From NCBI GenBank assembly GCA_018058135.1, contig JAGPCK010000017.1:1-54855 (forward strand): 54,855 nucleotides of DNA, given 5' to 3'. Source of the stretch: Bacteroidia bacterium (lineage in GTDB: Bacteria; Bacteroidota; Bacteroidia; UKL13-3). The stretch's first letter is position 1, and every line of letters begins with the position of its first letter. The notes under the pieces were generated by a model. The model was not told the origin of the DNA, made no database searches, and saw only the letters and a list, made by a program, of their open reading frames with translations. Below, one piece after another: positions 7,277-15,038 of this stretch. A program made the position numbers and the translations under genes.

Positions 7277-8218
7277 TTATTCTATTAATCCGCGCCCTTC
7301 TTTGTTTAATTTTCCGGTGCTGCGCATTTCTTTTTGCAAGGCGTCCAATACACCGTTAATAAAGCTTTTGCTGTTGGGGGTGCTGTATGTTTTGGCAATT
7401 TCCAGGTATTCGTTAATGGTTACTTTAACCGGAATAGAGGGGAAGTGCATCATTTCACACAAGGCCATTTTCATCAGAATAATATCGGTTAAGGCGATGC
7501 GTTCAATGTCCCAGTTTTTTGTTTTATCCGAGATAAGGGATGATAATTCGGAGTTATAAACAAGGCAACGACCAAACAGTTCTTTGCTGAATTGAAAGAG
7601 CTCATCTGATTCACTATCGGGTGTGCTGATAAATTCACTGCTGCCGTCTTTCAATAAACGCAGGCTTCTGTTCACCACACTCATGATAAGTTCTTTGTCA
7701 TCCTGCCACGAGATATATACTTCTTCCATCTGGCTGTTAAAAAACTCGTTATCCTCGGCCATGCGGTTAAGCAGGTTTTGAATCACCTTCCGGGCATCAG
7801 ATAAAGAGTTGCCTGATTTGGCTACCAACGCACGGAAGTCTTCATCTTTTTTCAGTTCCACATACACATTGCGCAGCATGTCTTTGTGGGTTGCCCATTT
7901 GAGTTTAAGCTTATTCAGGGCATTGTTAAATCCCTGGTGCTGTTCTAACTCAACTATAAACTGATTTTTGGCAAAAGCGTGGTCTATGTTAATCTCTTTA
8001 GCCTCGGGGAAATACTTGGATTGCTCCATTTCAATTTCCAGTTCGGCAATGTGTTTTAAGTCGAGCGGGAGCGCGAGTATAAATAAATAGATGTCGTAAA
8101 TTTTGAGCAGGTTGGCACGTAGCTGTTTCTCGTAAAAAAGGCGGTCAGCCTCTTCATCCTGCCAGAAAGAATAGAGCGATTGAAAAACTTTAACCCGTAT
8201 GAGTCGTCTGTTGAGCAT
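7277..8218 (-). CDS. nusB: Transcription antitermination protein NusB (long form)
   Basis: A 313-residue NusB. The conserved RNA-binding N-terminus MLNRRLIRVKVFQSLYSF and the C-terminal helical NusB core (DIERIALTDIILMKMALCE, VTINEYLEIAKTYSTPNS, FINGVLDAL) are both clear. The protein is about twice the length of E. coli NusB because of a helical insertion between them, which is normal for Bacteroidota. NusB acts with NusE at boxA in rRNA antitermination. ATG at 8218; it begins the nusB-DUF1573-yajC-coaE run. Confidence 0.92.
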   Translation of the reverse strand: MLNRRLIRVKVFQSLYSFWQDEEADRLFYEKQLRANLLKIYDIYLFILALPLDLKHIAELEIEMEQSKYFPEAKEINIDHAFAKNQFIVELEQHQGFNNALNKLKLKWATHKDMLRNVYVELKKDEDFRALVAKSGNSLSDARKVIQNLLNRMAEDNEFFNSQMEEVYISWQDDKELIMSVVNRSLRLLKDGSSEFISTPDSESDELFQFSKELFGRCLVYNSELSSLISDKTKNWDIERIALTDIILMKMALCEMMHFPSIPVKVTINEYLEIAKTYSTPNSKSFINGVLDALQKEMRSTGKLNKEGRGLIE

Positions 8219-8240
8219 TTATGGTATATAAAGAACTATT

Positions 8241-8271
8241 GAAGGCCAAACGTTTTTTGCGTTTGGCCTTC
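8241..8271. terminator. Strong hairpin between amino-acid dehydrogenase and nusB
   Basis: A 12-bp perfect stem, GAAGGCCAAACG (8241-8252) with CGTTTGGCCTTC (8260-8271), around a seven-base loop TTTTTTG. It lies 15 bases past the stop of the dehydrogenase gene on the minus strand. There is no T run after the stem, so it may act as a 3'-end stabiliser or a weak terminator rather than a canonical one. Confidence 0.6.
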
Positions 8272-8285
8272 GGGTGAAATTTTTA

Positions 8286-9386
8286 TTAGTAAGTAGAGTG
8301 AACGCGCAACATATCGTTGATGCGTTTCTCTGACAGTTTAATGGCTGCTTCTTGTGTAGGGATTTTGTCTTCGTAGGCTTTCTTGAAAATGCTGAGCGTG
8401 GTTTCGTATATTTTCTCAGCCTGTGAATAAGCGCGCTCACGGTTGTAACCAATGTGCTCTGAGTAAACGTTAATCAAACCACCGGCATTAATCAGGAAGT
8501 CAGGTGCGTAAACGATGCCTTTGTCTAACAGAAGTTGTCCGTGTATTTTTTCATCAGCCAGTTGGTTGTTAGCTGCACCGGCAATAATCACACACTTCAG
8601 GCGGTTAATGGTATCGTTGTTTACTGATGCACCTAAAGCGCAGGGAGCATAAATGTCAATTGTTTGGTCATAAATGTCGTTCATGCCCACCACAGTAGCA
8701 CCCAATTTATCAGCATAATGTTTTAACGCGCCTTCGTTAATATCTGTAATCACCAGCTTTGCACCTTCTTTGTGTAAGTGTTCCAGCAGGTGACCACCCA
8801 CTTTACCCACACCCTGAACGGCAATTTTCTTTCCGGCTAAGCTATCATTGCCCCAAACCTGTTTGGCTGAGGCTTTAATGCCCATGTAAACTCCATAAGC
8901 TGTAACAGGAGAAGGATCTCCGCCACCGCCCATGCTTTCCGGCAAACCCACCACGTGGTCGGTTTCCATGTTGATGTATTCCATATCAAGGGTAGTAGTA
9001 CCCACGTCTTCAGCGGTGATGTATTTCCCGTTCAGGTTTTCTACAAAACGCCCGAATTTACGCATAAGGGCCTCAGTTTTCTGAGTTCCTGCATCCCCAA
9101 TAATTACGGCTTTTGCTCCACCCAGATTTAAACCTGAGATGGCAGCTTTGTAAGTCATACCGCGCGACAAACGCAAAACGTCTGTTATTGCTTCAGCATC
9201 ATTTTTGTAAGCCCACATACGTGTACCTCCTAAACCCGGCCCTAAAACCGTGTTGTGGATAGCGATAATGGCACGCAATCCCGTGTGCTTATCCTGGCAA
9301 AACACCAGTTTTTCATGATCATAGGTTGACAGGGTATCAAATAACCTGATGTCTTTCATTTCTACGGCTTCTTTTAACTCGGACAT
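8286..9386 (-). CDS. Leu/Val/Phe/Glu-type amino acid dehydrogenase
   Basis: A 366-residue NAD-dependent dehydrogenase of the Glu/Leu/Phe/Val family, closest in pattern to leucine dehydrogenase (oxidative deamination of branched-chain amino acids to 2-keto acids). Substrate-domain motifs are GPGLGGTRMW and SGLNLGGAKAV with the catalytic lysine region; the Rossmann motif is VQGVGKVGGHLLEHL. ATG at 9386 is chosen; an in-frame TTG two codons upstream is less likely. The gene is divergent from the ABC exporter with overlapping candidate promoters at 9411-9428. Confidence 0.9.
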   Translation of the reverse strand: MSELKEAVEMKDIRLFDTLSTYDHEKLVFCQDKHTGLRAIIAIHNTVLGPGLGGTRMWAYKNDAEAITDVLRLSRGMTYKAAISGLNLGGAKAVIIGDAGTQKTEALMRKFGRFVENLNGKYITAEDVGTTTLDMEYINMETDHVVGLPESMGGGGDPSPVTAYGVYMGIKASAKQVWGNDSLAGKKIAVQGVGKVGGHLLEHLHKEGAKLVITDINEGALKHYADKLGATVVGMNDIYDQTIDIYAPCALGASVNNDTINRLKCVIIAGAANNQLADEKIHGQLLLDKGIVYAPDFLINAGGLINVYSEHIGYNRERAYSQAEKIYETTLSIFKKAYEDKIPTQEAAIKLSEKRINDMLRVHSTY

Positions 9387-9410
9387 TCTCAATATGTATT
9401 AGGATAGTAC

Positions 9411-9428
9411 TAAATTTGCGCAAAAGTA
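9411..9428. promoter_or_regulatory. Back-to-back candidate -7 boxes for divergent genes
   Basis: TAAATTTG (9411-9418, plus strand) and TACTTTTG (9428-9421, minus strand) both fit the Bacteroidota -7 consensus TAnnTTTG and are separated by CG. They face the ABC exporter and the dehydrogenase respectively. No convincing -33 TTG at normal spacing was found for either, so the call rests on the -7 boxes alone. Confidence 0.35.
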
Positions 9429-9463
9429 AGGTATATTTTCAATTCTACATAACCCATAAATAA

Positions 9464-11272
9464 TTGCATCCGCTTCGACATTTAAATAAGTATTTCCTCA
9501 AGTACAAGTCTTATCTGCTGTGGGGTTTCCTCTTTGTTACACTCTCCAATCTGTTCGGGGTTTTTCCTGCTCAGGCAGTAAGGGTTGCGTTTGATATGCT
9601 GGCCGACAGTATTCTGCTGTACCGCACACTCAACGGTTTTGCCCTGCAAAGTTCGGTCTATGATGTGTTTGTGGTGCTGTTAATGTATTTCGCCTTCATG
9701 GTATTGTTATTCAATGTGATAAAAGGTGTGTTCATGTATTTTATGCGGCAAACACTCATTGTAATGTCACGACACATTGAGTTCGACATGAAAAACGAAA
9801 TTTTTGCCCATTACCAGCAGTTGTCCCCCGGCTTTTACCGCAAACAAAATACAGGAGATTTAATGGCCCGCATAAGTGAGGATGTGAGCCGTGTGAGAAT
9901 GTATGCCGGACCGGCCATTATGTACACCATGAACTTAGTGACCACTTTTGTACTGGTGATAAGTGTGATGCTGCAGGTAAATGCCACACTCACATTATAT
10001 GTATTACTTCCCTTGCCGTTTTTATCCTTCTCCATTTATTATGTCAACAACATCATTAACCGTAAAAGTGACGCTATTCAATCGCAGTTGTCGAGCATAA
10101 CTTCTTTTGTACAGGAAAGCATGTCGGGCATCAGGGTAATTAAATCTTTTGCAGTGGAAGAGGCCATGCTCCATAACTTTGAGAAAGAAAGTGAGCTGTA
10201 CAAAAAGAAAAGTCTTTCACTGGCCAAAGTAGATTCAATGTTTTTCCCGCTCATGATGTTACTGGTTGGTTTGAGCACTTTAATTACGGTTTACGTTGGC
10301 GGGGTTCAGGTGCTCAACGGTACCATTACTACAGGAAATATTGCGGAGTTTATTCTTTATGTGAATATGCTTACCTGGCCGGTAGCTTCTTTAGGCTGGG
10401 TAACTTCCATTATTCAACGGGCATCTGCTTCACAGCAACGTATAAATGAGTTTTTGGGCACCTTGCCCGAGGTGGTATCGGTCAATAATGAACCGGTTCA
10501 TTTCGAGAAAGAAATCCGTTTGGAAAGGGTGTCATTCCGTTATTTGACTGACGGGCCCGATGTGCTCAAAAATATTTCCTTTGTGCTGCCCAAAGGCAAA
10601 ACCACCGCTATCATTGGTGCAACAGGCAGCGGCAAGAGTACACTGGCCGCTTTACTTATGCGCATGTATGATGTTACAGAGGGGAAAATAACTGTTGACG
10701 GAAAAGATATCAAACAGATTAATCTGGACGCATTTCGGCAAAAAGCAGCCTTTGTTCCGCAGGAAGTTTTCCTTTTCTCCGATACCATTTATAACAACAT
10801 CCGTTTTGGTATCAGCGGTCAGGACACGGATGACTTACGCGAACGAGTGCAGCAAGCAGCCCGTATGGCTTCCGTAGAAAAAAACATTCTCGATTTCCCC
10901 AACGCGTATGAAACAGAAGTGGGGGAGCGGGGTGTTACACTTTCAGGAGGACAAAAGCAGCGCATTTCCCTGGCTCGTGCCATAGCGCGTAACCCTGAAT
11001 TGCTGGTACTGGACGATTGTCTTTCAGCTATTGATACCAAAACGGAGAATGAAATTCTGTCCAACTTCGGGCGTCTCTTTAAAGGGAAAACAGTTTTTAT
11101 AATAAGTCACCGGGTTTCCTCAGTTCAGCATGCCGATAATATTATGGTGCTGGATGAAGGTAAAATCGCAGAACAAGGTACCCACGAAGCTTTGATGCAT
11201 GAGCAGGGGAAATACTTTCAGATATATCAAAAGCAGCAACAGGAAGAAGTACAGGGGAGTGAAAAAAAATAG
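9464..11272 (+). CDS. ABC exporter, fused permease-ATPase (MsbA/MDR type)
   Basis: A 602-residue half-transporter: six-helix transmembrane domain in the first ~320 residues, then an ATPase domain with Walker A GATGSGKST, signature LSGGQKQRISLARA, Walker B ELLVLDDCLSAID and H-loop ISHRVSS. It should work as a homodimer exporting lipids, drugs or peptides. The start is TTG at 9464; a TAA directly precedes it in frame (9461-9463), so no longer start is possible and the N-terminal LRHLNKYFLKYK is conserved in relatives. The tail is glutamine- and glutamate-rich. Confidence 0.92.
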   Translation: MHPLRHLNKYFLKYKSYLLWGFLFVTLSNLFGVFPAQAVRVAFDMLADSILLYRTLNGFALQSSVYDVFVVLLMYFAFMVLLFNVIKGVFMYFMRQTLIVMSRHIEFDMKNEIFAHYQQLSPGFYRKQNTGDLMARISEDVSRVRMYAGPAIMYTMNLVTTFVLVISVMLQVNATLTLYVLLPLPFLSFSIYYVNNIINRKSDAIQSQLSSITSFVQESMSGIRVIKSFAVEEAMLHNFEKESELYKKKSLSLAKVDSMFFPLMMLLVGLSTLITVYVGGVQVLNGTITTGNIAEFILYVNMLTWPVASLGWVTSIIQRASASQQRINEFLGTLPEVVSVNNEPVHFEKEIRLERVSFRYLTDGPDVLKNISFVLPKGKTTAIIGATGSGKSTLAALLMRMYDVTEGKITVDGKDIKQINLDAFRQKAAFVPQEVFLFSDTIYNNIRFGISGQDTDDLRERVQQAARMASVEKNILDFPNAYETEVGERGVTLSGGQKQRISLARAIARNPELLVLDDCLSAIDTKTENEILSNFGRLFKGKTVFIISHRVSSVQHADNIMVLDEGKIAEQGTHEALMHEQGKYFQIYQKQQQEEVQGSEKK

Positions 11273-11370
11273 TCAGCAGTAAAATGTTTGGAAAATAGCC
11301 GGACGTTCAATTATATTTACCCGATAAAACCCAAATTTAGAACTATTAGTGAAGATGTAAAATTTTGATT

Positions 11371-11697
11371 ATGGATGATTTCAACAAAAATGACCGACAA
11401 GAGATTTATTCTAAAAAAATCAGAGCAGGCAAAAGAACCTACTTTTTCGATGTGAAGTCTACAAGAGGTAATGATTACTTTCTCACCATTACCGAAAGCA
11501 CCAAAAAATTTGAAGACGGCAATTATGTAAAGCATAAAATTTTTCTGTACAAGGAAGATTTCAGCAAGTTTGTGGATGCCTTGAATGAAACCATTGGCCA
11601 CATTAAAACAGAACTGATGCCGGAGTACGATTTTGAAGAATTTAACCGCAGAAGCGCCTCACAACAATCCGGAAGCGGATTTGAAGATGAGCAGTAA
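11371..11697 (+). CDS. PUR-alpha-like DNA/RNA-binding protein (DUF3276)
   Basis: A 108-residue protein of the bacterial PUR family (DUF3276): a single PUR repeat built from EIYSKKIRAGKRTYFFDVK, YFLTITEST and KHKIFLYKEDFSKFVDAL, then an acidic tail. The repeat forms a whirly-like nucleic-acid-binding dimer in relatives. The start is the ATG at 11371 (MDDFNK); an in-frame TTG six bases upstream is weaker. It is monocistronic, closed by the terminator at 11724-11755. Confidence 0.88.
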   Translation: MDDFNKNDRQEIYSKKIRAGKRTYFFDVKSTRGNDYFLTITESTKKFEDGNYVKHKIFLYKEDFSKFVDALNETIGHIKTELMPEYDFEEFNRRSASQQSGSGFEDEQ

Positions 11698-11723
11698 TAC
11701 ACTTCTGTTTTAACGATTAAGGG

Positions 11724-11755
11724 AGCCGGTTGTATTACACATCCGGCTTTTTATT
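11724..11755 (+). terminator. Rho-independent terminator after the PUR-alpha gene
   Basis: AGCCGG (11724-11729) pairs with CCGGCT (11743-11748), with an inner TGT/ACA pairing around ATTAC and one T-T mismatch, followed by TTTTTATTT. It lies 27 bases past the stop and separates this gene from the sugar transporter operon. Confidence 0.8.
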
Positions 11756-11769
11756 TAGCAGCAAAAAAT

Positions 11770-13203
11770 ATGACAAGTAAGAACAATACCACCGCACTCT
11801 ACACCCTCATTTCCGTTTTCTTTTTCTGGGGTTTTGTAGCGGCTTCCAATGATATTCTCATTCCGGTTTTTAAAGAAGAACTGCACCTGGAGCAATGGCA
11901 ATCGCAAATGGTATCGTTTGCATTTTATGTGGCCTACACAGTGGGCTCATTGTTGTATGTGCTGATATCAAAACTGAACGGAAAAGATTTGCTCAACAGC
12001 ATCGGTTACAAAAATGGTATAGCTCTGGGTTTGCTAGTTTCTGCTACAGGTACTTTATTGTTTTATCCTGCGGCTCAAATGGCTTCTTTCCCGTTAATGA
12101 TCAGCGGACTTTTTATAGTGGGTTTAGGTTTCTCATTGCAACAAACTGCAGCCAACCCGCTTATTATTAATTTAGGTGATGCATCTAAAGGGTCACAACG
12201 CCTGAGCTTGGCCGGAGCTATCAATAACGTGGGCACTACCATTGGTCCGTTGCTTATCAGCTATGCTATTTTTGGTGGAATTGGCGGCTCAACCAGCAGC
12301 GGAATGGAAAGTGTGAAAGTGCCTTACCTTATACTGGGTGCTGCGTTTGCTGTAATGGCTTTGGTGTTTAAATTTTCTTCTATTCCTGACCATATAGAAG
12401 AAACAGCGGCACAGGAAAAAGCATCGGAGGCTGATGCAGCCTCGGGAGCACTGGCTTTTCCGCAACTGGTGCTGGGTATGATAGCCATATTTGTGTATGT
12501 GGGTGTTGAAGTGTCAACCGCCAGTAACTTACCTGAGTTTATGCGGCAGGAGTTGAATGTTGAAACCAGTCAGATTTCTCCCTACATATCCTTGTATTGG
12601 GGAAGTTTAATGATAGGCCGTTGGACCGCTTCAGTAGGTGCGTTTAACCTTACAGGAGTGAAAAAACAAGCCCTGCGCTTGTTGATGCCTTACCTGGCAT
12701 TTTTGTTTTTTCTTGTGGTAAATACAATTGCCGGCAATGAAGTGACACCCTTTTACGTTTATGCCTTGATTATTTTAATTATGATAGGAGCAGATATGTT
12801 AAGTAAGGATAACCCGGCCCGACAGTTATTCATATACTCCGTTGCCGGAATGGTCGCTCTGTTGGTAGGAATGTTATCGAGCGGTTGGGTGAGCGTGTTT
12901 GCGTTTATCAGTGTGGGTTTGTTTTGCAGCACGTTGTGGCCTTGTATTTTTACACTGGCCATTGCGGGATTGGGTAAACACACCAACAACGGAGCAGGTA
13001 TGCTCATCATGATGATTATGGGCGGAGGTATCATCAGTTTATTGCAGGGATATTTATCAACGGATAATTTGTTAGGCATTAAATGGAGTTACCTTACCGG
13101 TGTGGTCTGTTTTGCTTACCTAGCCTGGTATGCCTATCGGGTGAAACACATTCTTCACCAACGTGGAATAGATTTTTTACCAACTCAAGGGGGAGGGCAT
13201 TAA
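11770..13203 (+). CDS. Sugar MFS transporter (FucP / glucose-galactose type)
   Basis: A 477-residue twelve-helix major facilitator. The N-terminus FFFWGFVAASNDILIPVFK and the QQTAANPLI segment with GLGFSLQQ are typical of the FucP/GluP branch that takes up L-fucose, glucose or galactose by proton symport. A cytoplasmic loop rich in A, E and D (about residues 215-235) separates the two six-helix halves. It is the first gene of an operon with a lipoprotein and 6-phosphofructokinase, which supports a hexose substrate. Confidence 0.85.
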   Translation: MTSKNNTTALYTLISVFFFWGFVAASNDILIPVFKEELHLEQWQSQMVSFAFYVAYTVGSLLYVLISKLNGKDLLNSIGYKNGIALGLLVSATGTLLFYPAAQMASFPLMISGLFIVGLGFSLQQTAANPLIINLGDASKGSQRLSLAGAINNVGTTIGPLLISYAIFGGIGGSTSSGMESVKVPYLILGAAFAVMALVFKFSSIPDHIEETAAQEKASEADAASGALAFPQLVLGMIAIFVYVGVEVSTASNLPEFMRQELNVETSQISPYISLYWGSLMIGRWTASVGAFNLTGVKKQALRLLMPYLAFLFFLVVNTIAGNEVTPFYVYALIILIMIGADMLSKDNPARQLFIYSVAGMVALLVGMLSSGWVSVFAFISVGLFCSTLWPCIFTLAIAGLGKHTNNGAGMLIMMIMGGGIISLLQGYLSTDNLLGIKWSYLTGVVCFAYLAWYAYRVKHILHQRGIDFLPTQGGGH

Positions 13204-14018
13204 TGCGATTACTTACCGTATTTTTTCTGCTGCTTATATCTTTAAGTTCCTGCGAGCGAAAGGTGGAAATTACACCCAACCCTCCGCAGGTAGGCTTTAA
13301 CCGACCGGCTTTCGGTACTACATTTACTTCCGGTAAAATATATTTTACTGTGAGGGCTACGTCTACTTCAAGGTTAATGAAAATGGACGTGAGGCGATCA
13401 CACAACGGTCAACCCGAAACGCAGGATACTGCTTTTGCCATCAGTGGTGAGCAGTTCGAATGGCCTTACGTTTTTACTGCCCCTGATACGTCAACAGTGC
13501 CCACCACTATTCGCCTGTTTTTTATTGTTACCGATGACAGAGGAATTTCCTCCTCAGCTGCTTTTGAAGTTACGCTGGGCAATGAACCATTGGATTTAAG
13601 TGCTGAACGTAACGGTGTTATTTACCACGTGAATGCTGCGGGCCGAAATGCCTTGTGGGATTTGGTAAACAATACGTCACGTAACCTCAACGATTCAGCC
13701 AACAGCGACATGATGAATACCTCTGCCGTAGCAAATATTTTTAGCAAAGGATGGAGAGTGCCGCTGCTTACACCGGCCAGTGTATTTGTGAAAAGCCCTC
13801 AGTTTGATTACACCAATGCTTCTGTAAAAACGGTTATCAATGCAATCAATAATCCGTCTTCAGTATTTTCTATTCGTGTAAATGATGTAGAAGTGGGAGA
13901 TGTTTTTTTGCTGAGTTTGCGTAACGGGGCCGTGGGTGTTTTAAAAGTTACGCAGATTGATGTGGGAGCTACATCCAATGACCAACGCATATTATTCACC
14001 TATAAAAAACAAGGTTGA
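13203..14018 (+). CDS. Lipoprotein of unknown function in the sugar transporter-pfkA operon
   Basis: A 271-residue lipoprotein: signal MRLLTVFFLLLISLSSC with the lipobox LSSC, so Cys17 is the modified residue. An Ig-like beta-sandwich follows (about residues 30-130, with a chitobiase/Big-type look), then a second domain of unknown type with GRNALWDLVNN and GWRVPLL. Its start overlaps the transporter stop by one base (TAATG), and pfkA begins four bases after its stop, so all three are translationally linked. The family is not recognised; a surface role in sugar handling is an inference from context. Confidence 0.8.
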   Translation: MRLLTVFFLLLISLSSCERKVEITPNPPQVGFNRPAFGTTFTSGKIYFTVRATSTSRLMKMDVRRSHNGQPETQDTAFAISGEQFEWPYVFTAPDTSTVPTTIRLFFIVTDDRGISSSAAFEVTLGNEPLDLSAERNGVIYHVNAAGRNALWDLVNNTSRNLNDSANSDMMNTSAVANIFSKGWRVPLLTPASVFVKSPQFDYTNASVKTVINAINNPSSVFSIRVNDVEVGDVFLLSLRNGAVGVLKVTQIDVGATSNDQRILFTYKKQG

Positions 14019-14022
14019 CATC

Positions 14023-14982
14023 ATGAAAAGAATAGGTATACTTTCTTCAGGAGGAGATGCACCGGGCATGAACGCCTGCATACGCGCAGCAGTGAGAACA
14101 GCCTTACATAACCAACTGCAGGTTTACGGCATATACAACGGCTATGACGGAATGATTAAAGGCGATATTCAGCAGCTCGATTACAAGAGCGTGGCCAATA
14201 TTATTCAACGTGGCGGAACCATTTTAAGAACATCGCGAAGTGAACAATTCAAAACAGAATCAGGGCGAACTGCAGCCTATGAACAACTGAAGAGACAGGG
14301 CATTGATGGTTTAATAACAATTGGTGGTGATGGAACTTTTACCGGTGCTGAAATATTTTCACGTGAATTTGATATACCTGTTATCGGTGCTCCGGGTACC
14401 ATTGACAATGATTTGTTCGGAACGGATTATACCATTGGTTTTGATACCGCAGTAAACACCGCTTTAGATGCCATTGACAGAATTCGCGATACTGCAGAGT
14501 CGCACGGGCGAACATTTTTTGTAGAAGTAATGGGGCGCGATACCGGTTTTATTGCGGTTAATTCAGGCATAGCCGGAGGGGCAGAATTGGTAGTGATTCC
14601 TGAAACAGAAACCAACATGGCCGAGATAGACAAAATAATTTCCAACCGAAAACGCTCTTTTTCCATTTTTGTGGTGGCTGAAGGAGATGAAGCGGGCGGA
14701 GCATTTGCATTGGATAAAAAAATTAAAACCAAGTATCCCGATTTTCAGTCAAGAGTAACCATACTCGGCCATATTCAAAGAGGTGGTAAACCAACGGCCT
14801 TCGATCGTTTGAATGCCTCATTAATGGGTGCAGGAGCAGTAGAAGCATTGCTGGCAGGTGAACGGAATAAAATGGTGGGTGTGATTAGCGGTGATGTTAA
14901 ACTCACTTCGTTTGCTGATGCTATTGGAAAACGAAAAGAAATTAATCCATTGTATCTGCACTTGGCAGAAGTACTCTCCTGA
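14023..14982 (+). CDS. pfkA: ATP-dependent 6-phosphofructokinase
   Basis: A 319-residue PfkA-type enzyme, phosphorylating fructose 6-phosphate to fructose 1,6-bisphosphate. The ATP site is GGDAPGMNACIRAAV, the catalytic region GTIDNDLFGTDYTIGFDTA has the catalytic aspartate, and the fructose-phosphate site is VEVMGRDTGFIA; the GGDGTFTGAE motif is also present. The glycine after GGDG (rather than a lysine-type PPi enzyme signature) favours ATP. ATG at 14023 follows the lipoprotein stop by four bases. It is the last gene of the sugar uptake operon. Confidence 0.95.
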   Translation: MKRIGILSSGGDAPGMNACIRAAVRTALHNQLQVYGIYNGYDGMIKGDIQQLDYKSVANIIQRGGTILRTSRSEQFKTESGRTAAYEQLKRQGIDGLITIGGDGTFTGAEIFSREFDIPVIGAPGTIDNDLFGTDYTIGFDTAVNTALDAIDRIRDTAESHGRTFFVEVMGRDTGFIAVNSGIAGGAELVVIPETETNMAEIDKIISNRKRSFSIFVVAEGDEAGGAFALDKKIKTKYPDFQSRVTILGHIQRGGKPTAFDRLNASLMGAGAVEALLAGERNKMVGVISGDVKLTSFADAIGKRKEINPLYLHLAEVLS

Positions 14983-15038
14983 GCACATGCGGCTGTTTTT
15001 ACCCTGATATTTATTTACTTTGCAGCCACTTTATCAGC

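Noticed and set aside
7277-8218. NusB of double length as a gene fusion
   Set aside because: The extended form with a helical insertion is usual for Bacteroidota NusB.
11317-11601. Minus-strand open frame of 94 codons opposite the PUR-alpha gene
   Set aside because: The plus-strand protein is a clear family member, so the opposite frame is a shadow.
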